Positions 12,825 through 21,505 of a stretch of DNA of 31,077 bases are shown one piece after another. Numbering within the stretch: position 1 is the first letter of the stretch; every line of letters begins with the position of its first letter. This DNA comes from a virus. The notes under the pieces were generated by a model. The model was not told the origin of the DNA, searched no databases, and saw only the letters and a list, made by a program, of their open reading frames with translations. The DNA lies in IMG/VR virus record IMGVR_UViG_3300030012_001168, positions 1-31,077 of that record; one strand, given 5' to 3'. A program made the translations under genes and the position numbers.

Positions 12825-15800
12825 ATGGGATACCCTATTGTTTTTACAAAGAATGCTGCTGTAATAGTAGAGTCTGGAAGTGTATACGCTGTTAATATTG
12901 ATACTGGGGTTACTGAATTTATAGGTAATACTGGGCTATCTGACGCTAGGGATTTACATCATTACGAAGGCGGAAGATGGTATTTCCTTGACAGGAGTGC
13001 TATTTACGTTTGGAATGAAAGCTCAGGCCCTTTAACTCCAGCAAACGTAATCCTTCTATTTAATGTAAAAATGCCTGACCCTCAAGGGCTTACATATGAT
13101 TATAATCTTCAAAGATTTGTAATTTCTTCAAACAATCAGCTTTATTATTATACCATAAATGGGGCTCCTGTTAACGTGGTCACAGACCAAGATGATGATG
13201 CAAACCAGCAGTTCAATAGTACTGGAGGTATAACTCCTTATTATCCTTCTAATGATGGTGATAGTTTTGAAACTTATTATGCTACAGGAAAATCGTTTGG
13301 TAACATAACGGATAGTTTAGTAAGAATCAGTGCATTAACTATTCCGACCAACCAAGCTGAAGAGGATAGTCAGTTTAATGTGTATAAACAAACAATACAA
13401 CACACCACAAACATACTTCCTCCTAACACTAGCATACATGCTATAACAAATTATTACAGGTCTATACAAGACTCTCATCAGTTGTATGTTTTTTGGAATA
13501 AAGCAAATCAAGATACATTTACTGCTCCTCCAACTAATCAATATTTTTCTCGTGTAGATATAAATACAGGGATAGCTTCAAGTTCTTTGGCTCTCAATCC
13601 AGCTATCAAAGACGCTGTAATTAGAGGTGCTACCATGATAAGTGAAAGACCTATACTTGGTTGTACCGACCCTGATGCTAATAATTATAATCCAAACGCT
13701 ACTGTAGATGATGGTTCTTGTGACTTCTCATCTGATGATGGAGGAACTGACCCAGTAGACCCGGTAGACCCAGTAGATACAGACCCATCAGACTGCAAGT
13801 CTCTTTTAATACTAAACACCGGTTGGGATTTTGATAAAAGCAGACCTATGAGAAATGGTCAGACTGATTCCAAATGGATGAAGGTAAAGTATGGTTCTGC
13901 GGCTAATAAAAATGCTGGGCACAATAGTCATGAGTATCACTCTCCTTATAAGAATATGGATAGTTTTGAGGATAAAACTGTAGATATTATGGGTGGTGCT
14001 GTTCATAGATGGCATGAGGAAAATTCTTGGACTACTCCTTACAGCACAACGGATGTAGCTGTTCCTTACATAAATAGTAATAATATTGTTTTTGAACCAG
14101 GAGGAGCTAACCCAAATCCAAATATAGATAGGTTAAAAAACATAAACCCTTTCTGTAATACTGGTTTGGGTTATCACAGTTGGTATGACAACAGGTGGTT
14201 TAATTATGTTCATGGTCAGGATGGAGGCTCTCCATCTTCCCCATTATCATTCCCATTCCCCATGGACAACTTTGAGCCTTGTGAAGCTAAAATTATAATA
14301 AGGATAACAGAAGGAACCCCAGCGGGTTCTGGACAGGCAAGTAAATATAGGGTTGGAGTTAGAGATGCTAATGGAGAAGACCACTTTTTTACTCATGAAA
14401 GTTTTAATTTACATGAGAGAATTTGCAATACATCTGTAGATTTAAGTACTGAACATTATAATGCTTTAAACGGTCTATTCACCATGATGGGTATTGTAGA
14501 CCTTGACCATGAAAACGCACAATACTCTGGAGATTTTTCAGTTACATCTTCAAAACATACATTTGGCTCTACAGGCCCTACTAGCAAGTTCGGTCATGTT
14601 ATTAGACCAACATTCTCTAGTATAGACGGACACCACACCGGAGACACATGGGTTATATCCGTCACAAAAGGATACTTGGGAGGTAAGAATAGACCAAAAT
14701 CCCCTAGTACAAGTGTAGGGCCAGGCCCTTTTACTCATTGTTCTGATAACTATGATTTTTTCTTAAGTTATCCGGCTACCAGAGATTATCCCTTTAACAT
14801 AGGTACAGATAGTGGTGGTTATAGTTTCGCTTATCTACCAGAAAAAAGGCCAACTGTGTCTCATATTGGAAGGATAAGAATACAAAACACTTATCTTGTT
14901 TGGGGTTACGCTTGTGGTCAATATAAAGGTGATTCTGTAACAATAAACAGTAAGAATGATGTGATGAGAAGGCTTGAAGATATTTACGAGGACTTTGAGC
15001 ATGAGCACAGTTTTATTTTTAGAAACGCTCCAGCTGAGTTTGCGTTGCCAGAAGGGGGTGAAGCGGTTCTTGGTGTATTTACAGATTGGAACGGAAACGC
15101 TATACAAAATGATTACGGTTACTTTCTTCCAAATATGTATACTGGGACTGGAATAAATTACCAGTTTACTCATTTAGATGGAATATACAGACCTTTTCCT
15201 AATGATTTCTTCATGTCTGGTGGGAAAATAAATCCCGCAAAAGACCCATTGTTTCATCAGACATACGGAAACTACGAAACAAGACAAATCAATTGTCCTC
15301 CAGGGTATAAATCAGATATTAATAGAGGTAGACCTGATTATTACGAGGCTACTGGTCAAACTTCTTTTTTACCTCACACTCCACCGGGATTTGGTATTAA
15401 GCAAGATGACAATGTCCATTGTGCCTTCCCGCACTCTATGGTTGTCGGGCCTTTAAATAGCTTTATACTTGGAGGTCAAACTAGTGCTAGCCACCTAACC
15501 GTTAATGGAGGTAAAGCTCAAATGAATGATGACCCTACACTTTTAAGGCATAAGGTGCGTGCAGATGGTCAATATGATAAATTTCCTGTTATTCCAAATG
15601 AAATAGAAGCTGGCACATCTGTTCCTGGAACAAATAGTGTTGCTGGTATAGAGCGTGCAATATACGGAAGGTCTTATAGAAGAAAAGCTTTAGATTACGA
15701 AAGAAAGTTTAAGATACCTGAAGGAGCTACCAATGTTACAGCTAAGTTGGTTTTCTCATCCTATGACAATGTAATGTTATTCTTGAATAAAGCTGGAAAT

Positions 15801-16883
15801 GTAAACCTACCAGTAATTACAACTCATCAAGCACCTTGGTATCCAGATAAATATTATTACACGTGTGAATTATCAAATAATCAATCTATGGATGCTGTTA
15901 TGATAGGAAGCACCTGTTATATGGAGGGTAGTGGAGATTATATAGTAAATCCAGCTAACCTATTTAAACACCCCGAAACAAACAGGGTTATAGGAAGAAA
16001 TTACCCGTTGTATGAGGACTTTGCTGTAGACCCTTATTACGATGCAACAAACAATACTGTCTTAGACCACCCAACAATGTGGGATACATATCAGGGTGAA
16101 CAAAGTAATACAGACACTCCAAGTACTCATAGTCTAGTGTACTGGTCTAAAGGAGGTTTCACAAATCTAGCTATGGCTGATATGCAATTAGCTCACTGGT
16201 CTGCGTGTAAAAACCACAGATATGAACCTATTCGGAATGTATCTAAAATAAGTCCCGACCCTTTTAGAGGTGGTAATAGATGGAGAGATTTCAAAGCAAA
16301 CGGATTTGGTCATAAAACTATCTCCGGTACTATAGCTACAAAACCAATTAGCGATATTTTAGAGGGGGTTGGACTAGGAGGAATCAGGCAGCATAAAAAC
16401 TTTATGGCTGTGGAGATAGGTGCTGGAGGAAAGTTTAAAGTTTTCTTAGATGGATATTATAAGTCTAACGGAGACCCTAAGTTTGTTTATTACACAGGGA
16501 ATGTAACTGGATGGGGTGATGCTGGAGAGTATTTATTAAGAGCTAGAAACACTCAAACATCTTACGGCCCCAGAAACAGATGGGCTGAATTACATCCCTC
16601 TTTTTATACTAATGCATTTGAAACCAAACATATGCATTTAGATAGTGGAAACTTGTTTGATACAAATATGGGGGCTGGATTTGTTGTTAAAGGCTATGTT
16701 GAATATGACTGTGCAAATGCAAGAGGTGAAATAACCAGGATAGATGGAGAGCCTTTATTCTATAGTAAGCAAGAGGCTTTAGATAGAGCTAAAAAATTGG
16801 GTTGTGTAGGTTATCATACTCATAGATATGAAAACGTTATAGGATATATGGCTTGTCAAAGTCACTCAATAGCCACTAAATAG
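12825..16883 (+). CDS. Tail-fibre/receptor-binding-like virion protein, 1352 aa
   Basis: The N-terminal 270 residues look like a beta-propeller or beta-sandwich (VNIDTGVTEFIGNTG, MPDPQGLTYDY). Residue 279 starts one GCTDPDANNYNPNA..DDGSC module, known from Bacteroidetes secreted proteins. An acidic DPVDPVDPVDT linker (about 309-319) follows, then about 1000 aromatic, Gly- and Asn-rich residues with no match I can name. The last 60 residues have SKQEALDRAKKLGCVGYHTH and GYMACQSHS, a small Cys/His domain resembling one at the end of cyanophage structural proteins. There is no signal peptide, as expected for a virion part. Host recognition is inferred. Confidence 0.7.
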   Translation: MGYPIVFTKNAAVIVESGSVYAVNIDTGVTEFIGNTGLSDARDLHHYEGGRWYFLDRSAIYVWNESSGPLTPANVILLFNVKMPDPQGLTYDYNLQRFVISSNNQLYYYTINGAPVNVVTDQDDDANQQFNSTGGITPYYPSNDGDSFETYYATGKSFGNITDSLVRISALTIPTNQAEEDSQFNVYKQTIQHTTNILPPNTSIHAITNYYRSIQDSHQLYVFWNKANQDTFTAPPTNQYFSRVDINTGIASSSLALNPAIKDAVIRGATMISERPILGCTDPDANNYNPNATVDDGSCDFSSDDGGTDPVDPVDPVDTDPSDCKSLLILNTGWDFDKSRPMRNGQTDSKWMKVKYGSAANKNAGHNSHEYHSPYKNMDSFEDKTVDIMGGAVHRWHEENSWTTPYSTTDVAVPYINSNNIVFEPGGANPNPNIDRLKNINPFCNTGLGYHSWYDNRWFNYVHGQDGGSPSSPLSFPFPMDNFEPCEAKIIIRITEGTPAGSGQASKYRVGVRDANGEDHFFTHESFNLHERICNTSVDLSTEHYNALNGLFTMMGIVDLDHENAQYSGDFSVTSSKHTFGSTGPTSKFGHVIRPTFSSIDGHHTGDTWVISVTKGYLGGKNRPKSPSTSVGPGPFTHCSDNYDFFLSYPATRDYPFNIGTDSGGYSFAYLPEKRPTVSHIGRIRIQNTYLVWGYACGQYKGDSVTINSKNDVMRRLEDIYEDFEHEHSFIFRNAPAEFALPEGGEAVLGVFTDWNGNAIQNDYGYFLPNMYTGTGINYQFTHLDGIYRPFPNDFFMSGGKINPAKDPLFHQTYGNYETRQINCPPGYKSDINRGRPDYYEATGQTSFLPHTPPGFGIKQDDNVHCAFPHSMVVGPLNSFILGGQTSASHLTVNGGKAQMNDDPTLLRHKVRADGQYDKFPVIPNEIEAGTSVPGTNSVAGIERAIYGRSYRRKALDYERKFKIPEGATNVTAKLVFSSYDNVMLFLNKAGNVNLPVITTHQAPWYPDKYYYTCELSNNQSMDAVMIGSTCYMEGSGDYIVNPANLFKHPETNRVIGRNYPLYEDFAVDPYYDATNNTVLDHPTMWDTYQGEQSNTDTPSTHSLVYWSKGGFTNLAMADMQLAHWSACKNHRYEPIRNVSKISPDPFRGGNRWRDFKANGFGHKTISGTIATKPISDILEGVGLGGIRQHKNFMAVEIGAGGKFKVFLDGYYKSNGDPKFVYYTGNVTGWGDAGEYLLRARNTQTSYGPRNRWAELHPSFYTNAFETKHMHLDSGNLFDTNMGAGFVVKGYVEYDCANARGEITRIDGEPLFYSKQEALDRAKKLGCVGYHTHRYENVIGYMACQSHSIATK
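13749..13775 (+). repeat. Three 9-base tandem repeats (DPV linker)
   Basis: GACCCAGTA, GACCCGGTA and GACCCAGTA follow one another and encode DPVDPVDPV between the GCxD module and the main body of the fibre protein. Being in frame, a change in copy number would alter linker length only. Confidence 0.75.
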
Positions 16884-16896
16884 TTATTAACAATAT

Positions 16897-16927
16897 TTTG
16901 ATAACACATTTTTAATTCTTACATTTG
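16897..16927 (+). promoter_or_regulatory. Bacteroidetes-type promoter of the phosphoesterase operon
   Basis: TTTG (16897-16900), then exactly 19 bases, then TACATTTG (16920-16927) is a full match to TTTG-N19-TAnnTTTG. The ATG at 16949 follows a short leader containing AAGTCAATTTAAT, similar to the leader before 6116. Confidence 0.8.
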
Positions 16928-16948
16928 TTTAAGTCAATTTAATGTAGG

Positions 16949-17710
16949 ATGAAAAAAGTAGAATACAGACCAAGGTTAAGTCAGATAGAGATGGACTTAA
17001 TATCTAACCACAGAATGTCTAATAATGTGGGCATCATTGGTGACACTCATGAACCATTCTGTCACAAAAACTATAGAAATTTTTGCTACGAAGTCTTTGA
17101 TAGATTTGCTTGTGGCAACATAGTTCATATTGGTGATGAAGTAGATAATGCAGCACTATCTTATCACGAGAAGATGGCTGAGATGCCTAACGCAGAAAGC
17201 GAAGCAGAAAAAGCTCAGAAAGCTATGGAGAAGTGGTACGCTACATTTCCAGAAGTTAAAGTATGTGTAGGGAATCACTCAGCACTACCATATCGCCAAG
17301 CTACTACAGCTGGAATACCTAAAAGATTTATGAAGTCTTACGAAGAGATATGGAACGCTCCAGAAGGATGGAAATGGAAAATGGAATGGGAGATAGATAA
17401 TGTTTTGTATACACATGGAACAGGCTCTGCTGGACAGAATGGAGCAAGAAACAGAGCTATAGCTAACAGACAGTCTACTGTAATAGGACATCTACATTCA
17501 TTTGGAGGTGTATCTTACATGGCTTCTAGAAATGATATTATATTTGGCTTAAATGTCGGTTGTGGAATATCTGTAGACCATATGGCTTTTTCATATGGTA
17601 AGGTGTTTCCAAAGAAACCAACACTCGGATGTGGTGTTGTATTGGATGGAGGTCGAACAGCGATATTCATACCAATGAATCTAGGTAGTAAATATGAATG
17701 GAATAAATAA
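16949..17710 (+). CDS. Calcineurin-like metallophosphoesterase
   Basis: All metal-binding motifs of the family are present: GDTH (Asp32, His34), GDEVDN (Asp63), GNH (Asn109, His110), a later THG (His156) and GHLH (His181, His183). The 253-residue length is normal. Such phage enzymes are usually two-metal phosphodiesterases or phosphatases; the substrate cannot be read from the sequence. A small insertion, residues about 74-98, is a charged helix (EKMAEMPNAESEAEKAQKA) near the active site. It is the first gene after a strong promoter. Confidence 0.9.
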   Translation: MKKVEYRPRLSQIEMDLISNHRMSNNVGIIGDTHEPFCHKNYRNFCYEVFDRFACGNIVHIGDEVDNAALSYHEKMAEMPNAESEAEKAQKAMEKWYATFPEVKVCVGNHSALPYRQATTAGIPKRFMKSYEEIWNAPEGWKWKMEWEIDNVLYTHGTGSAGQNGARNRAIANRQSTVIGHLHSFGGVSYMASRNDIIFGLNVGCGISVDHMAFSYGKVFPKKPTLGCGVVLDGGRTAIFIPMNLGSKYEWNK

Positions 17711-17716
17711 ATTATT

Positions 17717-17929
17717 ATGTCAGAAATTAACCCAGCAATAACAGATTTAAGAGATAGACAAGCGTCAGAAGTTAAGAAAACTATACGTGCAGAGTCTATG
17801 AGAATGGCATTAGCTTTTTTACCAAAAGATGGTGATGCATCTGTAGAAGAAGCTTTAAATTATGCTAAGAGGATTTATGATTATGTAGAGTATGGAAGCG
17901 TTCCTCCTCTACCTAAAAACAAAAAGTAA
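17717..17929 (+). CDS. Small hypothetical helical protein, 70 aa
   Basis: It starts 6 bases after the phosphoesterase stop with TAAATTATT before the ATG. The sequence begins MSEINPAITDLRDRQASEV and is helical throughout (SMRMALAFL, VEEALNYAKRIYDYVEYG), ending with a basic tail. The central part resembles small phage proteins encoded beside lysis or packaging genes, but I cannot assign a role. Confidence 0.65.
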   Translation: MSEINPAITDLRDRQASEVKKTIRAESMRMALAFLPKDGDASVEEALNYAKRIYDYVEYGSVPPLPKNKK

Positions 17930-17930
17930 A

Positions 17931-18542
17931 TTGAAAAATCTTCTTTTAGCATTACTTTTCCTTACTGTATTGACTATGGGCTATTTATATAGCCAGGAAA
18001 AAGGGGTGTCTGCTAGGAGGGCTAATATGATAGCTCTCCAGCAAGACTCCATCAATATACAAAGGAAAGCTTTTGTAGTTAACAAAGATTTACTAAAAGA
18101 GCTTAAGAAAGAAAATGAAGAGTTAAAGGAGGCCACTAAAGACTTCAAGAATGTTGAATCGTACACTAAGGTTAAGACCATTACTAAAATTGATACTGTT
18201 ACCGTTTACTTTGGTGATGATATTCCTGATTTTGGTATTCTCGATGTTAACATTGACTCCTCTCTTTTTTCGCTCTCTGCTGTCGTTAGCAATAAGGCGT
18301 TCACGCTCAAGTCGTTAGAAATCCCAAATCAGTCACAAATAATTGTGGGAGATAAGAAAATTATAGGGTGGACAGGTATAACTAAAGGTACTGAGTATCA
18401 GATAAATATAATAAATTCAAATCCACTAGTATCTAACATAGATATGCAAACCTACACTATAAGAGAAGAGAAGAAGTGGTATGAGACTAGAGGTTTCGCT
18501 GCTGGCGTAGGATTAGTAGGAGGATTAATACTTTTTAAATAA
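17931..18542 (+). CDS. Membrane-anchored coiled-coil protein, spanin-like candidate
   Basis: I prefer the TTG at 17931, one base after the previous stop, giving a compact anchor MKNLLLALLFLTVLTMGYLYS. An ATG at 17892 in the same frame would add 13 residues and overlap the upstream gene by 38 bases. The anchor is followed by a coiled coil (LLKELKKENEELKEATKDF, about residues 50-68), a beta-rich part, and a final Gly-rich hydrophobic segment (GFAAGVGLVGGLILF). An anchor plus coiled coil near lysis genes suggests an envelope-spanning disruption protein. This is inference. Confidence 0.6.
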   Translation: MKNLLLALLFLTVLTMGYLYSQEKGVSARRANMIALQQDSINIQRKAFVVNKDLLKELKKENEELKEATKDFKNVESYTKVKTITKIDTVTVYFGDDIPDFGILDVNIDSSLFSLSAVVSNKAFTLKSLEIPNQSQIIVGDKKIIGWTGITKGTEYQINIINSNPLVSNIDMQTYTIREEKKWYETRGFAAGVGLVGGLILFK

Positions 18543-18778
18543 TGTCAAATAAAACACCAAACATATTCAAGATGGCTATGACGTTTATCGTTGAAGTCTT
18601 CAAGTTTGCTAAAACAGGAGCTGAAATAACAGACAGAGCTACCTTTGCAAAAAGATGGAGCACATGTTTAACGTGTGACTATTTCCTACATAAAAGCTCA
18701 AGATGTTCTCAGTGTGGTTGTTTTATGAAAGTAAAAGCTAAAATGAACTCAGCTAAATGCCCTAAGAATAAGTGGTAA
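18542..18778 (+). CDS. Zinc-ribbon protein, 78 aa
   Basis: The start overlaps the previous stop (TAATG). The C-terminal half has CLTCDYFLHKSSRCSQCGCFM and a later SAKCPKNKW: two Cys pairs plus an extra Cys, a typical zinc-ribbon knuckle. The N-terminal half is helical (MAMTFIVEVFKFAKTG). Similar short zinc-ribbon proteins occur near virion or lysis genes of many phages, including T4-like ones, without a settled function. Its stop is 2 bases from the stop of the convergent amidase gene. Confidence 0.75.
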   Translation: MSNKTPNIFKMAMTFIVEVFKFAKTGAEITDRATFAKRWSTCLTCDYFLHKSSRCSQCGCFMKVKAKMNSAKCPKNKW

Positions 18779-18780
18779 TA

Positions 18781-19260
18781 TTAGCTATGTATGTTCTTAT
18801 CGTCAATCCCTATTGATTTACACCATTTCACAGTATCGAAAGAAGGACATGCTTTTGATGCGAATTGATTATGTCCAGCAATCTTAATGTCTGGATGTCT
18901 CTTAACCATATACTTAACATAAACCTCCAGGGTATCTTTTTGCTCTGGAGTTCTTGTATCTTTAGCATATGTGTTTTCCTCATCAACTCCACCAACGTAC
19001 ACCACATGTCTTGATACAGCGTTGATTCCTCTTACACCATTAGTGACTTCCCATCCTTCAACTATCCCGTCTTGATTGAATGGAGTGAGGTTTTCTAAAC
19101 CCCCGTCAAGATGTATCATATCAGAATATCCAACTTGTCTCCAACCTCTACCTTCTGGCTTTGGAGCAGTATGCCACTTTCTGATTGTATCAGAAGATAT
19201 GTTTCTACCCTCTGGCGTTGCTGTACAATGTATTACTAAGTATTCTAATTTTCTTCCCAT
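18781..19260 (-). CDS. N-acetylmuramoyl-L-alanine amidase (T7-lysozyme-type endolysin)
   Basis: The 159-residue protein is an Amidase_2 domain that cuts the bond between muramic acid and the stem peptide. Zinc ligands are His11 (VIHCTAT), His130 (AGHN) and Cys138 (KACPSF); Tyr45 and Lys136 sit where T7 lysozyme has its catalytic Tyr46 and Lys128, and the His-to-Cys spacing of 8 equals that of T7. It has no signal peptide, so it needs a holin for release. It is the last gene of the leftward operon and overlaps the holin candidate by TAATG. Confidence 0.9.
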   Translation of the reverse strand: MGRKLEYLVIHCTATPEGRNISSDTIRKWHTAPKPEGRGWRQVGYSDMIHLDGGLENLTPFNQDGIVEGWEVTNGVRGINAVSRHVVYVGGVDEENTYAKDTRTPEQKDTLEVYVKYMVKRHPDIKIAGHNQFASKACPSFDTVKWCKSIGIDDKNIHS

Positions 19261-19670
19261 TATTTCTTTGCAAATTTTTCTAAGCCAGCTATACCAAAAC
19301 TACCAAGAACGATGATAGTGAATGAATCGTATATAAACTCTTTAACAACTAAATCTTTCCCAAGTGTTCCTGTAACTAGGTCTACAATCATAACTAGAAC
19401 CATAACCATCAAAGCAATGAATCCAACAATAGTTTTTTCATTCCATTCGTTATCATTTCTAAATATATTAAAGAAAGATTTTTCTAACGACTCACATTTA
19501 CATATGTCGTTAGGGCACTCACTAGCTCCTTTACAGCAACCGCAAGATTTTTCTTCGCAAGTTGGTAATAGGTTTTTATTTGCTTTTATCTGTTCTTCGC
19601 TCATATTTCTTGTGTAATCGTAATAATACTTTGATTTTTCTCTACCAAATGATGTCATTGGATTTTTCAT
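19260..19670 (-). CDS. Two-helix membrane protein with a Cys-rich domain, holin candidate
   Basis: Two hydrophobic segments are visible, TIVGFIALMVMVLVMIVDLV (about residues 79-98) and the stretch ending FTIIVLGSFGIAGL (about 116-131). They are preceded by a soluble N-terminal part with seven cysteines between residues about 38 and 59 (CEEKSCGCCKG...CPNDICKC). The location directly upstream of the endolysin, with TAATG coupling, argues for a holin. The Cys cluster is unusual for one and could bind metal or form disulfides. A gene-local membrane protein of unknown role is the alternative. Confidence 0.65.
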   Translation of the reverse strand: MKNPMTSFGREKSKYYYDYTRNMSEEQIKANKNLLPTCEEKSCGCCKGASECPNDICKCESLEKSFFNIFRNDNEWNEKTIVGFIALMVMVLVMIVDLVTGTLGKDLVVKEFIYDSFTIIVLGSFGIAGLEKFAKK

Positions 19671-21505
19671 TCTATAATTATTTTTGTAGTTAAATTTAAG
19701 TTTTCGTTTGAGATATTAATTAAGTACATTCCTTTATCAAGTTTTACTGTACTTGTTTTATCTTCTAATACCAACTTGCCAAGCATGTTGTATATTTTTA
19801 TATTAAATTCAGATGTAAAGTTTACTACACCTGTCGATGGATTTGGATAAGGCAGCATACCAATTCTATCAAACATTGCTATATTTGTTGGGCCTGTCCA
19901 TCCATCTTGACAATAGTTGTATAAATCATAACAAGGAGAATCCCATGAATCATCGCAACAATACGGGTCTACACTAATCACCCACTCAAAGCATGCATTA
20001 GGAATGAAGTATGGTACATCTGCATCACAATCTGAATTGTAGTAACAACTACTATCAGGTATATTAGCTAATGGCTCAAAGTTTACAGCAGTAACATCCA
20101 TACATCCAGGGAATGGATATATACAAGTCTCATTATCTGTGTTAGCTAATGGATTATAGTTCATAGCTGTAGTATCCATACACCCATAAATAACATCAAT
20201 ACAACTACCATTATCAGTATTGCAAGTGTCGCAGTAATTAAAAGCTGTAGGGTCTATACAACCAAATATTAGTGGTATACAACTACCGTCATCTACATTT
20301 GCATTTATATTATAGTTAAATGCATCATCATCCATACATCCTTCTACGACAGCAATACAAGAGTTAGGTAACTCAGCATTAGCCAATGGGTCGTAATTAA
20401 ATGCAGTTGAGTCCATACATCCGTATACAACCACCGTAGCACAGCTACCATCGTCATAGTCATAAGACGCATCGTACTCCAAATAAAGTGGATTAGTACA
20501 CCCTGGATTATAATAACAAGTGCCGTCATCTGTATTTATTGTATCGTTATAATTTACCGCCAAGCTGTCTATACAGCCGTATGTTCTTTCTATACAATTA
20601 TTACCACAGTATGGTATACCGTAGTTTATTTGAAATGGTACAAGTGGATTAGCAAATCCTCCTGGTTCATGTATTGTTATATCTTCATCAGAATATAGGC
20701 TGTAACCACATTGTACAGCTGTAAAGTCTGATTGTTGTGTTATATTAAACTTAATTCCTACAGGTTCTGATATACTCAACTCGAAAGTAAATGTAGTATC
20801 AAAGCCATCATCTAAAGTAAATATACCTAAAAAGTTGTCACCTTGAAATACCTGTAAATAAGAACCAGCCCAGCCGTTTCCAGCCAAGTCGGTTAGCATT
20901 AAATTATATGTACAACTATCAGTAAGTATATTTGTGTTCGCAGAATCTACATAATTAAAAGCTGTAGAGTCAGTACATCCAAACACTTTAGGAGTGTAAC
21001 ACATACCTGTATCTACAGTTGCTATTGGTAAAAACTCTACGAAATCCGGATTCATACATCCATAAATGGGTGGAGGTGGAGCACAATCTTCTATTGTAAA
21101 ACCTTCATAAGCATAAAAACCAAAGTCAGCTGTATCTGAAGCTACAATAGTATCATTACAACGAATTATATAATATGAGCCATCATTACCACCCCATAAG
21201 CTACCAGCCATACCATCACCGTAAGTATCGTATATTTCAAATGTATAATCGCCATTAGGTATACACAGCTGTGTGTTTTGTGGACTGTAGTCTACTATAT
21301 CAGTATACGGCCCACCTGTAATCAAAGTGTCTCCATTTTCCTCTAAAATAGCCCAAGATGTCTCCTGTGGGTATTGGTCAGGAACAATTAATATATCTAC
21401 ATATGTTCCGTTAGGACATTGTCCAAATGCTTTGGTAGAAACTAAAATAAGTGATAATACATATATCACAAATAAAGTTTTAAATATGTAAGCTATTACT
21501 TTCAT
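19667..21505 (-). CDS. Secreted repeat protein with a type IX secretion sorting domain
   Basis: This 612-residue protein begins with a signal peptide (hydrophobic FVIYVLSLILV, ending near residue 29). Two beta domains typical of Bacteroidetes secreted proteins follow, one with PDQYPQETSW and YDTYGDGMAGS. Nine modules starting GC(M/T/I)(D/N) and ending in a Cys span residues about 148-490, most of the form GCMDSTAFNYDP..N..DDGSC. Then come CCDDSWDSPCYDLY (about 510-525) and a C-terminal domain (about 550-612) with YPNPSTG, IKIYNMLGKLVLE and LDKGMYLINIS, the layout of a T9SS type A sorting signal. It would be exported by the host Sec system and placed on the cell surface by the host T9SS. It is tightly embedded in the phage lysis operon. 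Confidence 0.85.
   Translation of the reverse strand: MKVIAYIFKTLFVIYVLSLILVSTKAFGQCPNGTYVDILIVPDQYPQETSWAILEENGDTLITGGPYTDIVDYSPQNTQLCIPNGDYTFEIYDTYGDGMAGSLWGGNDGSYYIIRCNDTIVASDTADFGFYAYEGFTIEDCAPPPPIYGCMNPDFVEFLPIATVDTGMCYTPKVFGCTDSTAFNYVDSANTNILTDSCTYNLMLTDLAGNGWAGSYLQVFQGDNFLGIFTLDDGFDTTFTFELSISEPVGIKFNITQQSDFTAVQCGYSLYSDEDITIHEPGGFANPLVPFQINYGIPYCGNNCIERTYGCIDSLAVNYNDTINTDDGTCYYNPGCTNPLYLEYDASYDYDDGSCATVVVYGCMDSTAFNYDPLANAELPNSCIAVVEGCMDDDAFNYNINANVDDGSCIPLIFGCIDPTAFNYCDTCNTDNGSCIDVIYGCMDTTAMNYNPLANTDNETCIYPFPGCMDVTAVNFEPLANIPDSSCYYNSDCDADVPYFIPNACFEWVISVDPYCCDDSWDSPCYDLYNYCQDGWTGPTNIAMFDRIGMLPYPNPSTGVVNFTSEFNIKIYNMLGKLVLEDKTSTVKLDKGMYLINISNENLNLTTKIIIE

Noticed and set aside
14835-15173. 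112-residue open frame on the - strand
   Set aside because: It is inside the long fibre-like gene, isolated from any - strand operon and without a start context or neighbours.
16883-16907. Hairpin after the fibre gene
   Set aside because: Only GTTAT/ATAAC with a loop over 10 bases and no GC pairs to speak of; too weak for a terminator, and the promoter -33 box overlaps it.
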